The notes beneath the pieces are model-generated. The model saw nothing but the letters and a program-made list of their open reading frames with translations. It was not told the DNA's origin and made no database searches. From assembly GCA_910584695.1 (NCBI GenBank), contig CAJUBR010000013.1, forward strand, positions 1 through 45,134: a stretch of DNA of 45,134 bases, read 5' to 3'. The position numbers were made by a program, and so were the translations under genes. How positions within the stretch are numbered: the first letter of the stretch is position 1; each line of letters starts with the position of its first letter. Shown here piece after piece: positions 9,069 through 17,145 of this stretch. The DNA comes from an uncultured Lachnospiraceae bacterium. GTDB lineage: Bacteria > Bacillota > Clostridia > Lachnospirales > Lachnospiraceae.

Positions 9069-10040
9069 ATGTCAGATTTTATGTTAAAAACAGAAAGAAT
9101 CAGGAAAATGGTATTATTGTTTTTGATTTCCGGCAGTAATGAGCCAAGCAGTCGTGCCTGCATGGACGGTTGGCAAATACCGCAAGGATTAAGTTTCCAT
9201 AGTCGACAACGCTTCAAGCTTCATGTCGTGCTGCTTGTGGTAGGGGGATTGATCCTATTATTCGGGACTTTCGGTGTATCGGATTTTGTATGTGCTGAAA
9301 ACCGGGGGCTGCCCGGAGATGTTGTAGTGGTAAAGAACGAGAACGCAATGATTCGGATCCTGTTAAAAGGAATGAAGGCACATAAGTCCTATTTTTCATT
9401 CTATTATCCGAAAATCGATAAGGATTTTATAAAGTATAAGACAAAATCATCTGGATATCAGTCATTTTTAGAACAGCTTTCTAAAAAAGACGGTTATATT
9501 ACAGGTATTTTATCGGGTTCATGCATTACTGTGTGTGGAGACAATCCCAAATATGTTACATTTCAGTTTGGATATCTTACAACGAAAAGGCAGGAAAAAA
9601 GAATAAACAGAAAAGTAAGATCGATTGCTAAAAAAATCGGAAAAGGAACACAGGTTCAAAAAGCCAAGAAAGCACATGATTACCTGATTACCCATATGCG
9701 TTATGATAAAAGATATTATAGTCCGTATCATGCGTTTACAAAGGGGAGGGGAATGTGCATGGCCTATGCTCTTGCATATCAGAGGATTCTACAGGAGATG
9801 AAAGTTCCATGCATTTATATAAAAGGAAAGAATCATGCATGGAATATGGTAAAGATTGGCTCGTGCTGGTATAATGTGGATGTTACATGGGATGATGCAG
9901 GAGGTGGATACCGGTATTTTTTAAAATCAGATGCAGAATTTCCAGGGCACAAACGTCCTGCTTCCAGGTGGTTAAGATCCATTCGTAAAGCGAAGCGTTC
10001 CTACCCTATTTGGAAACTGAATCGTAATTTTTCTTTTTAG
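9069..10040 (+). CDS. Membrane-anchored transglutaminase-like (papain-fold) protein
   Basis: About 323 residues. One membrane helix lies near residues 51-68 (LHVVLLVVGGLILLFG), after a cytosolic N-terminal part, and is followed by an outside domain. The transglutaminase-core triad is visible: Cys in GRGMCMAYALAY, His in KNHAWNMVKI, Asp in YNVDVTWDD. Such proteins in clostridia act as peptidases or crosslinking enzymes at the wall, or as inactive binding domains; here the triad is intact. Start: the ATG at 9069 has AGGAGG (9056-9061) seven bases upstream, while an earlier in-frame ATG at 9021 has none. It is followed by a separate promoter for the hydratase gene, so it is probably transcribed alone. 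Confidence 0.85.
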   Translation: MSDFMLKTERIRKMVLLFLISGSNEPSSRACMDGWQIPQGLSFHSRQRFKLHVVLLVVGGLILLFGTFGVSDFVCAENRGLPGDVVVVKNENAMIRILLKGMKAHKSYFSFYYPKIDKDFIKYKTKSSGYQSFLEQLSKKDGYITGILSGSCITVCGDNPKYVTFQFGYLTTKRQEKRINRKVRSIAKKIGKGTQVQKAKKAHDYLITHMRYDKRYYSPYHAFTKGRGMCMAYALAYQRILQEMKVPCIYIKGKNHAWNMVKIGSCWYNVDVTWDDAGGGYRYFLKSDAEFPGHKRPASRWLRSIRKAKRSYPIWKLNRNFSF

Positions 10041-10057
10041 AAGAATTTGTAAAGGAT

Positions 10058-10086
10058 TTGAAATGTCAGTGGTGTTATGCTACAAT
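10058..10086 (+). promoter_or_regulatory. Promoter of the aconitase-family gene
   Basis: TTGAAA (10058-10063), a 17-base spacer and TACAAT (10081-10086) with TGC in front (extended -10). It lies 48 bases before the GTG start. Confidence 0.75.
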
Positions 10087-10133
10087 GTTTTAGATTGAGA
10101 ATATTCATACAATGAAAAGAGGAGGAAAATTAC

Positions 10134-12416
10134 GTGATTAAATTATATGAAGGTGGAGCGTATCTTGTAAATGGTACAGAGATTATAGAAGATGGTGCCG
10201 AGCAGGAAGAGATTTTAAAGAACCGGACAGGAAGTGTAGTTTCGAAAGAAGAGGCTGCAAAGAATACAATGGCATACAATATTTTAAGTGCACATAATAC
10301 TTCCGGTAATATGGAGAAGCTTCAGATCAAATTTGATAAGCTGACATCCCATGATATTACCTTCGTTGGCATTATCCAGACTGCAAGAGCTTCAGGACTT
10401 CAAGAGTTCCCAATTCCATATGTATTAACAAATTGTCACAATTCTTTATGTGCGGTTGGCGGGACAATCAATGAAGACGACCATATGTTTGGTCTTTCCT
10501 GTGCGAAGAAATATGGCGGAGTTTATGTTCCTCCCCATCAGGCGGTGATTCATCAATATGCAAGAGAGATGCTTGCAGAATGTGGTGCAATGATATTGGG
10601 TTCCGATTCCCATACCCGTTATGGTGCATTAGGTACGATGGCAGTCGGTGAGGGTGGTGGGGAGCTTGTAAAGCAGCTATTATCCCAGACTTACGATGTA
10701 AAGATGCCGGAAGTGGTAGGTATTTATTTAGACGGTAAGCCGGAGGCAGGTGTAGGTCCCCAGGACGTTGCCCTTGCAATTATCGGTGCAGTATTTGCTA
10801 ATGGATATGTTAAGAATAAAGTAATGGAATTCGTAGGACCCGGTGTCGATCACTTAAGTGCAGATTACAGAATTGGCATTGACGTTATGACAACAGAGAC
10901 TACCTGCCTGTCTTCTATTTGGAAAACGGATCATAAGATTCAGGAATTTTATGATATTCATGGAAGAAGTGAGTGCTATAAAGAATTAAATCCGGGAGCA
11001 GTTACCTATTATGACGGATTAGTGTATGTGGATTTAAGTCAGGTGAAACCAATGATCGCAATGCCATTTCATCCAAGTAATACCTATACTATTGAAGAAT
11101 TAAATGCAAACCTTATGGATATTCTGGAGGATTGTGAAAAGCGTGCATTGGTAAGCTTAGATGGTAAGGTGGACTTTACTTTAAAGGATAAAGTGCACAA
11201 TGGCAAATTATATGTGGATCAGGGTATTATTGCAGGTTGTGCAGGTGGAGGATTTGAGAATATCTGTGCAGCAGCCGATATCTTAAAGAATGCAAGTATC
11301 GGTGCGGATGAGTTTACTTTAAGTGTTTATCCTGCCTCTACTCCGATTTACATGGAGCTTGCAAAGAACGGCAAACTGGCAGATTTGATTGCAACAGGAG
11401 CCATTGTGAAGACGGCGTTTTGCGGTCCTTGTTTTGGTGCAGGTGATACTCCCGCAAATAATGCATTTTCTATCCGTCATTCAACAAGAAACTTTCCGAA
11501 CCGGGAAGGCTCTAAGATTCAGAACGGACAGATTTCTTCCGTTGCCTTGATGGATGCCCGTTCCATTGCCGCAACGGCTGCAAATAAGGGTTATCTCACT
11601 GCCGCAACGGATATGGAGGTCAATTACAGTAGTCCAAAGTATTACTTTGATCAGTCTATTTATGAGAATCGTATTTATAACGGTGTCGGCAAAGCAGATC
11701 CAAATGTGGAGATTAAGTTTGGTCCGAACATTAAGGATTGGCCTGCTATGGTGGCATTGACAGATAACCTGATTTTAAAGGTTGCATCGGTTATCAACGA
11801 TCCGGTCACGACAACAGACGAGTTGATCCCTTCCGGAGAGACTTCTTCTTATCGTTCGAATCCATTGGGACTTGCAGAATTTACCTTATCCCGTAAGGAT
11901 CCCGAATATGTTGGAAGAGCAAAAGCTGTTCAGGTTATTGAGAAGGCACGGGAGAAAGATCAGTGTATCTGTGAATGTGCTCCTGAAATGAAGCCGGTTA
12001 TGGAGGCAATTAAGGCAAGATTTTCGGATGTGAATCATAACAATACCGGTATTGGTTCTACCATTTTTGCAGTGAAACCGGGGGATGGGTCCGCACGTGA
12101 GCAGGCAGCATCCTGTCAGAAGGTTCTTGGCGGATGGGCAAATATTGCGAAAGAATATGCAACCAAGAGATACCGTTCCAATCTGATTAACTGGGGAATG
12201 CTTCCGTTTCTTATGCCGGAGGATTATGCATTTGAGGTAGATGATTACATTTTTGTTCCGGACATTGCAAAAGCAGTGAAGGAAAAGGAAGATGATATCA
12301 AAGCTTACGTGGTCAATAAGGATATGAAGGAATTAACATTCCATTTAGGAGATTTGACTGATGATGAGAGAGAAATCATTTTAAAAGGTTGTTTAATTAA
12401 TTATAACCGTCAGTAA
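10134..12416 (+). CDS. Aconitase-family hydratase
   Basis: A 760-residue protein of the aconitase/isopropylmalate isomerase superfamily. Iron-sulfur ligand regions are visible as NCHNSLCAVGG, IIAGCAGGGFENI and KTAFCGPCFGAGDTPANN, together with GSDSHTRYGALGTMAVGEGGGE, the conserved SDSHT substrate and cluster motif. The C-terminal swivel domain follows. Length and motif variants fit the branch of large clostridial hydratases related to E. coli YbhJ more than classical AcnA/AcnB, so citrate/isocitrate as substrate is probable but not proven. It starts with GTG, eight bases after AGGAGG (10120-10125), under its own promoter, and ends at a long terminator. No citrate synthase or isocitrate dehydrogenase gene is adjacent in the window. 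Confidence 0.88.
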   Translation: MIKLYEGGAYLVNGTEIIEDGAEQEEILKNRTGSVVSKEEAAKNTMAYNILSAHNTSGNMEKLQIKFDKLTSHDITFVGIIQTARASGLQEFPIPYVLTNCHNSLCAVGGTINEDDHMFGLSCAKKYGGVYVPPHQAVIHQYAREMLAECGAMILGSDSHTRYGALGTMAVGEGGGELVKQLLSQTYDVKMPEVVGIYLDGKPEAGVGPQDVALAIIGAVFANGYVKNKVMEFVGPGVDHLSADYRIGIDVMTTETTCLSSIWKTDHKIQEFYDIHGRSECYKELNPGAVTYYDGLVYVDLSQVKPMIAMPFHPSNTYTIEELNANLMDILEDCEKRALVSLDGKVDFTLKDKVHNGKLYVDQGIIAGCAGGGFENICAAADILKNASIGADEFTLSVYPASTPIYMELAKNGKLADLIATGAIVKTAFCGPCFGAGDTPANNAFSIRHSTRNFPNREGSKIQNGQISSVALMDARSIAATAANKGYLTAATDMEVNYSSPKYYFDQSIYENRIYNGVGKADPNVEIKFGPNIKDWPAMVALTDNLILKVASVINDPVTTTDELIPSGETSSYRSNPLGLAEFTLSRKDPEYVGRAKAVQVIEKAREKDQCICECAPEMKPVMEAIKARFSDVNHNNTGIGSTIFAVKPGDGSAREQAASCQKVLGGWANIAKEYATKRYRSNLINWGMLPFLMPEDYAFEVDDYIFVPDIAKAVKEKEDDIKAYVVNKDMKELTFHLGDLTDDEREIILKGCLINYNRQ

Positions 12417-12446
12417 AATGATTACATTATTATAGGTAGAACGAGC

Positions 12447-12539
12447 ACTGCTGCATTGTAAACAGATTCTTTCTAAGCGAATAAGTTTATTATTTCATTT
12501 GCTTCAGCTAGAAAGAATGTTACATTGCGGCAGTTTTTT
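12447..12539 (+). terminator. Very long compound hairpin terminator
   Basis: Outer stem 12447-12461 / 12520-12534 (15 positions, one T/T mismatch and one G-U), middle stem ATTCTTTCTA / TAGAAAGAAT (12466-12475 / 12509-12518, perfect), inner stem AGCGAAT / ATTTGCT (12476-12482 / 12497-12503). Six T (12534-12539) close it. It ends the hydratase transcript; the size is well beyond a normal terminator. Confidence 0.8.
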
Positions 12540-12585
12540 CAATTTTTATATAAAAACGAACTGAAAATTTGATTTTTGGCTAAAT

Positions 12586-12750
12586 CTATATCAGGCTGTA
12601 CTGGAATTCAAGTATTGGTGTGTTATGATATAGAGCAGGGTCTGTCGTGCTAAATGAAAAATGCCATGGCAGCCCTTTAAGAATTATGGTTGCTTCTCTG
12701 ATTGCAAGCCCAAAGGCTTTGAAATCATACTTATCTTCGTTTTTGCGTAT
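12586..12750 (-). pseudogene. Truncated remnant of a mobile-element XRE/HTH gene
   Basis: Reading the minus strand from 12750, codons give IRKNEDKYDFKAFGLAIREA, which matches my memory of the N-terminus of small HTH proteins carried by integrative conjugative elements (KYDFKAFG.AIKEAR). The usual ATG is ATA here, the expected HTH body is missing after about 20 residues, and the frame runs to a stop at 12586-12588 with no recognisable domain. The first 20 bases overlap the end of the histidine kinase gene in another frame. I infer a deletion or recombination scar. The family match is by eye. Confidence 0.55.
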
Positions 12751-14029
12751 CAAAAACTATCTTGGCAGTAAATGTTTTCTCCGAATCATCATAAGTCATT
12801 TCTATATTACCATCATATTTTTTTACAACATGTTTGATACTTTTTATGCCGATACCGTGTGTGTTAGAATCCGGCTTTGATGTAATCATATTGCCGTTAG
12901 CCATCAGTGGTCTATTATTGCTTGAATTTGTAACACTGATAACCAGGAAATTCATGTTGCGGATATCAATTGAAAAACTGATGAATTTTTCTGCAGTCTG
13001 TTTTGAAGCTTCAACAGCATTTTCCAGAAGATTGTCAAACAAAGCGGTTATGTCGGGGTCACACATAAACGATAATTTTGCATTTTGTATGTTAATTTTA
13101 AATTGTATTTTCTCCGATTTGCAAATTTCAGAATAGCGGTACGTAATCAGATTGAGTAGTGGATTATTGCAATAGTTAATAGGATTCATAAGATGAAACT
13201 CGTTATAAATGTTATCAATATAATCTGTTATGCTGGCATTGTTGTCCGAAGAAAGCATTCTGATTGAAGTCAGGTGCTTTGTAATATCATGGATTAATAC
13301 TTTGGAATTTTCATTCTGTTGTTGAAGCAGGTCATAATATTTAATTGTATTTTTTTCTTTTTGCTGTGTGAGTAGCAATTCCGTATATTTTTGGTATGTT
13401 TTTAGTGTTGATTCGTGTATATAAAAAACAATTATATTAGATATTAAAATCAGAATATTACATATAACCAAAAGACTTTTAAAGTAATTGTCAAGGTTAT
13501 TATAAATGCAAATATAAATCGTGGTATGCATTAATAAAACGGAAGCAATCGGCAGAATGCTCAGCAAAATAACTGTGCGTATACTTTTTTGTTCCTGAAT
13601 CGAAAATTTTGACAGGATATAGATACATATAAAATATAACAGCTTAGCGATCATAGCCTGAGTTGCAAATACAAAATCGTCCGTAAGACACAAGGCAATG
13701 TTGGTACCCAAAATTAAAGATGAAAGATACATTACTAACATTTCGGTAACAATCATAAAGGCAGTGAGCACTAATATGCTGAAAACACATGATTTTATAC
13801 TTGTCTTATAACACAAATAAAGAAACAAAAAGGTCAGAATCATATAAGAAACAGCATTTATTAACGGTATTTTCATATTTTGAATGAAATATAAAGCGAA
13901 AGAAATGGCACCTGCAAAAAGCAGTATTGTTTTATTGCAGTATTTCCGTTCAAATTTGTGCTCAAAATAAAATATACAAATAAGAGTTTCTATTATAAAA
14001 ATAATTATATTACAAATTTCAATAATCAT
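12731..14029 (-). CDS. GHKL sensor histidine kinase (AgrC-like)
   Basis: A 432-residue kinase with six or seven N-terminal membrane helices (to about 215), a coiled dimerisation helix and a GHKL ATPase domain. The phospho-acceptor is the His in SKVLIHDITKHL, the N-box is NLLENAVEAS and the G-box is THGIGIKSI. Such kinases of the AgrC/ComD/VirS class sense peptides and signal to LytTR regulators. Its start overlaps the regulator gene stop by ATGA, so the two are translationally coupled. No AgrB- or AgrD-like gene is visible nearby, so the signal is unknown. The last codons run into the HTH-gene scar, so the C-terminal tail (about five residues) may be replaced sequence. The gene is more AT-rich than its neighbours. 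Confidence 0.9.
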   Translation of the reverse strand: MIIEICNIIIFIIETLICIFYFEHKFERKYCNKTILLFAGAISFALYFIQNMKIPLINAVSYMILTFLFLYLCYKTSIKSCVFSILVLTAFMIVTEMLVMYLSSLILGTNIALCLTDDFVFATQAMIAKLLYFICIYILSKFSIQEQKSIRTVILLSILPIASVLLMHTTIYICIYNNLDNYFKSLLVICNILILISNIIVFYIHESTLKTYQKYTELLLTQQKEKNTIKYYDLLQQQNENSKVLIHDITKHLTSIRMLSSDNNASITDYIDNIYNEFHLMNPINYCNNPLLNLITYRYSEICKSEKIQFKINIQNAKLSFMCDPDITALFDNLLENAVEASKQTAEKFISFSIDIRNMNFLVISVTNSSNNRPLMANGNMITSKPDSNTHGIGIKSIKHVVKKYDGNIEMTYDDSEKTFTAKIVFDTQKRR

Positions 14030-14742
14030 ACGGTCACTCCAACATATTTATAAAAAGCCTCTTTAAATGAGGAATAGTACCTTCTTGAGATGGGTACATT
14101 TTGATATTCCTTGCCGTTCGCAGATAATATGATGTTCGTTTTGCTAAAATGGGTTACATTTTTTAAATTCACAATAAAGCTATAATGAGGCTGTGCAAAA
14201 TAATCATATTCTGCCAACTGCTTTTTCCAATAATCGAAATTTTTCCTTGTGACCAATTTTTGGTCCTTAGTTATAATGCTGGATTTCCGGTTTTCAATGG
14301 TTATATATAAGATATCTTTTGTAAATATGTGAAAGCATTCGTCGCATGTTTCTGCAACTATGTATTGCGTGCTTTTATGGTAAATATCAATAGCTATATT
14401 CATGCTTTTCATAAATCTGTTTTCATCAAGAGGCTTAGAGAGATACCGAAAAACATTTAAATCCATTGCATCATCTAAGTATGCATGAAAAGAAGTAACA
14501 ATAAATATTATGATATTTGAATTTGTTTTTTGCAAATGTTTGCTTACGGATAATCCGTTTATGCCGGGCATTTCGATATCAACAAACGCTATATCATATT
14601 TTTCGTTATCTTTTAGAACATCTTCACCGCAATTATGGGAGGTAAGCTCAAAAGACAGGCTTCTTAATTTATTTATTTTATTGAGAAATTTCGTAATCTC
14701 ATCAATTATTTTTTGCTCGTCATCACAAATTAACACTTTCAT
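14026..14742 (-). CDS. LytTR-family response regulator (AgrA-like)
   Basis: A 238-residue regulator: a receiver domain (LICDDEQ acidic pair; phospho-Asp in FVDIEMPG; switch Thr in IVTSF; Lys in LSKPLDE) and a C-terminal LytTR DNA-binding domain ending in VPISRRYYSSFKEAFYKY. Start: the ATG ending at 14742 has AGGAG nine bases upstream, while the GTG three codons earlier abuts that site. It is the first gene of a two-gene operon with the kinase, behind a good promoter at 14764-14792. The lipoprotein gene on the other side of the 190-base intergenic region is the nearest candidate target. Confidence 0.92.
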   Translation of the reverse strand: MKVLICDDEQKIIDEITKFLNKINKLRSLSFELTSHNCGEDVLKDNEKYDIAFVDIEMPGINGLSVSKHLQKTNSNIIIFIVTSFHAYLDDAMDLNVFRYLSKPLDENRFMKSMNIAIDIYHKSTQYIVAETCDECFHIFTKDILYITIENRKSSIITKDQKLVTRKNFDYWKKQLAEYDYFAQPHYSFIVNLKNVTHFSKTNIILSANGKEYQNVPISRRYYSSFKEAFYKYVGVTV

Positions 14743-14763
14743 AGGGCTCACTCCTTTTGCAGA

Positions 14764-14792
14764 ATTATAACGCTGATTTTTTGATTTGTCAC
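14764..14792 (-). promoter_or_regulatory. Promoter of the two-component operon
   Basis: Minus strand GTGACA (complement of 14787-14792), 17-base spacer, TATAAT (complement of 14764-14769), about 20 bases before the regulator start. Confidence 0.65.
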
Positions 14793-14932
14793 TAATAAAA
14801 TTATAAACATATATTTTTTAAATAACCTTTTTTGTTGAATTTTAAACCGATTTTGCGGATTTTAACAAATATACTTAAAGAAATGATATATTCATAAAAC
14901 AGATAATTTTTACATGGGAAAGGAGATCTTTA

Positions 14933-16555
14933 ATGGGATTTAAAGGAAGAAAAATTGCAGGCAGAGTATTATCTTTTATTTTAACGTTGGTAATGTTTTC
15001 AAGTGTTATCGCATTAGCCGGATGTTCAGGTAATGGTGTGGAAAAATCGGGAGGAAGCAGTTCTAAGCGGGAGCAGACCAAATCTAAAGAAAAAGTTGAT
15101 TTAGGAAAGCTTGGATTTGTTACGGAGTTTATAAAAGTATCAGATAGCCGTGTTGTTGGAGATGCACAGAGCCGGGCATACATACTAAAAAATGAAGATA
15201 ATCAGGTCTATGTATTAATGGGTTTTTATGATGAGAGTCAGTACAATCTAATTGGAGGCACATTTGAAATTGTAAAGCTGACCGATGGATTTGAGGCATA
15301 TAGAATTTACCAATGCATTGATTATAAAGATAATAGAAATCAGGGCAATTTAGGTGATACGGATGTTTTCTTTTATATTAACGGGGGTTCAAATAATTTT
15401 TATAAATGTACACTACATCGTGGCAAATACAGTGACGGAAAGGTAGTTGAGAAAAACAGCATCACATGTGAAAAGGTTGAGATTCCCGGAACGGTTGTTA
15501 ATTTTCAGGCTTACGACAAGTATGGAAATTTTGCTTTAAATGACCAGGGAGAGGTTTATGCATGGTATAACACATTAAAGGAAAGTGAATACAGCGATAA
15601 TATTGATGATAGTATTATTGGTTTTACAGATGCAAAAAGACACGATACTCCGACAAAGCTACCGTTAAAAGACATAAAGGATATGTGCAGACTCGGTGGA
15701 TCATGGGGAAGAGCTTATCTCACAAATTCGGGCGAAATATATACAAAAGAACTGTCACAGGATTTTGTAAAGCTTGATGATATAAGTGATATTCAATATA
15801 TGTACCCTGTGGAGGATAGTGATGATGAAGTTATTGGCATTAACAGCAAAAGCCAGATTGATGTATATTATGTGGGGAAATTTCATACAAGTGGTACAAC
15901 AAGAGTAAAACAGTCTTCCTTATCTGCAGTAAAGGCAGAATCTCCCCTGCCAAGCTCAAACTATTGCTTTTACCGTATGGAAGCGGATGGTTCAAACAAT
16001 ATTCAGTGCCAGCGGGAGTATTATGCATTTTGTACCAATGATCCGACACATGGTATAGAATATTACGAATATAATCATGGGGTTTCTTTGTGTCAATACT
16101 ATAACATAAAATCGGGAATTACAACGGAGATAGACCCGACACTGGATTATGTAAGTATGTATAAGGATACTTGGTTTGACAAATCAGGCAATCTTTATTG
16201 GTACAATAGTGCGAATAAAAATGAAAATTATATTATAGCAACGGATGTAAAGGCATATAGCATAAATGATTGGTCAGCTTATATCGGAGCATCCTTTGCT
16301 GAAGCAAGATTTGATGAAGGTGCCGGTATGAGCGACATTATTTTTATTTATCATAAAGATGGCAGTGTTGAAGCATATTGTAAAAATCAGGTTGAAAAGA
16401 AAGATGCAGAGGTAGTCCAACTTGATGCGGTATATTATGGCAACGGTACATACGGTGCTTTGATACATGGTAAAAACGGCAAATACAAGGTGTGTAATGA
16501 GATGAAAGAGGATGGAACTTATGAGGTTGTTCAAGAAATTGAACTGCCTGAATGA
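14933..16555 (+). CDS. Large secreted lipoprotein, RCC1/beta-propeller-like repeats possible
   Basis: A 540-residue protein with a type II signal peptide: basic MGFKGRKIAGR, a hydrophobic helix, lipobox ALAGC with the lipid-bearing Cys at 31, then a Ser/Gly/Lys tether. The rest is beta-rich. Spaced segments of the type GNFALNDQGEVYAW, GRAYLTNSGEIYTK and DKSGNLYWYN resemble blades of RCC1 or related propellers, but I cannot assign a family. It has AAGGAGA before the ATG. It is divergent from the LytTR/GHKL pair, so it may be their target. Only weak -10 candidates (TATATT 14887-14892) are seen, with TTAACA 19 bases upstream, as expected for an activator-dependent promoter. Function unknown. Confidence 0.82.
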   Translation: MGFKGRKIAGRVLSFILTLVMFSSVIALAGCSGNGVEKSGGSSSKREQTKSKEKVDLGKLGFVTEFIKVSDSRVVGDAQSRAYILKNEDNQVYVLMGFYDESQYNLIGGTFEIVKLTDGFEAYRIYQCIDYKDNRNQGNLGDTDVFFYINGGSNNFYKCTLHRGKYSDGKVVEKNSITCEKVEIPGTVVNFQAYDKYGNFALNDQGEVYAWYNTLKESEYSDNIDDSIIGFTDAKRHDTPTKLPLKDIKDMCRLGGSWGRAYLTNSGEIYTKELSQDFVKLDDISDIQYMYPVEDSDDEVIGINSKSQIDVYYVGKFHTSGTTRVKQSSLSAVKAESPLPSSNYCFYRMEADGSNNIQCQREYYAFCTNDPTHGIEYYEYNHGVSLCQYYNIKSGITTEIDPTLDYVSMYKDTWFDKSGNLYWYNSANKNENYIIATDVKAYSINDWSAYIGASFAEARFDEGAGMSDIIFIYHKDGSVEAYCKNQVEKKDAEVVQLDAVYYGNGTYGALIHGKNGKYKVCNEMKEDGTYEVVQEIELPE

Positions 16556-16584
16556 AGATTTCAGAAGAATTTTTATATAAAAAA

Positions 16585-16613
16585 TGTAACTTTTTTGCAA
16601 TTTGATGTGTCTA
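16585..16613 (+). promoter_or_regulatory. ECF-type promoter before the sigma factor gene
   Basis: TGTAAC followed by a T-run (16585-16596), 17 bases, then TGTCTA (16608-16613). This matches the general layout of ECF promoters in Firmicutes (an AAC-type -35 and a GTCTA-type -10) and not the sigma-A consensus. It lies 25 bases before the ECF sigma gene, so autoregulation is likely. Confidence 0.6.
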
Positions 16614-16638
16614 AGAGAAGAAAGGAGGAAAGTGGAGA

Positions 16639-17145
16639 ATGGGGAAAAATGATGATATGGAAGAACACCTTACATTTCTTATGAACAGCTATGGTAACAG
16701 TGTACTTCGGATGTGTTATGTATATCTAAAAGATTATCAATTGGCAGAAGACGTAGCACAGGAGACTTTTATCCGGGTATATCGGCACTATGGAGAATTT
16801 CATAACCAATCATCAATTAAAACATGGATTATTCAGATTGCCATTAATCTGTGCAAAAACCAGATGAGGACACATTGGTGGAAGAACCGATTTCATCAGG
16901 AGATGATAGAGATAGAAACGGTGGAGTGCTATGATTCCGTATTGGATCGTCAGATGGTATTTGAAGAGATTAGCAAGTTGTCTACCAAATATAGGGAGGT
17001 AATTCTTCTTTATTATTATCAGGAATTAACCATTCCCGAGATTGCAAAGGTATTGGATGAGAAAGAATCTACGATAAAAGCAAGACTTGTAAGAGCAAGA
17101 GAAAAATTAAAACCAGAGTTAAAGGAGGTGTTGTATTATGAGTGA
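16639..17145 (+). CDS. ECF-subfamily RNA polymerase sigma factor
   Basis: A 168-residue two-domain sigma factor. Region 2 holds YLKDYQLAEDVAQETFIRVYRHY and the -10-reading part with IKTWIIQIAINLCKNQMR; region 4 holds YREVILLYYYQELTIPEIAKVLDEKESTIKARLVRARE. The length and lack of region 3 place it in the ECF group. It starts with ATG after AGGAGG and overlaps the downstream gene by 8 bases. That gene encodes a membrane protein with a DUF4179-like layout, the usual clostridial partner that holds the sigma at the membrane. The signal is probably an envelope stress or an extracellular ligand. Confidence 0.93.
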   Translation: MGKNDDMEEHLTFLMNSYGNSVLRMCYVYLKDYQLAEDVAQETFIRVYRHYGEFHNQSSIKTWIIQIAINLCKNQMRTHWWKNRFHQEMIEIETVECYDSVLDRQMVFEEISKLSTKYREVILLYYYQELTIPEIAKVLDEKESTIKARLVRAREKLKPELKEVLYYE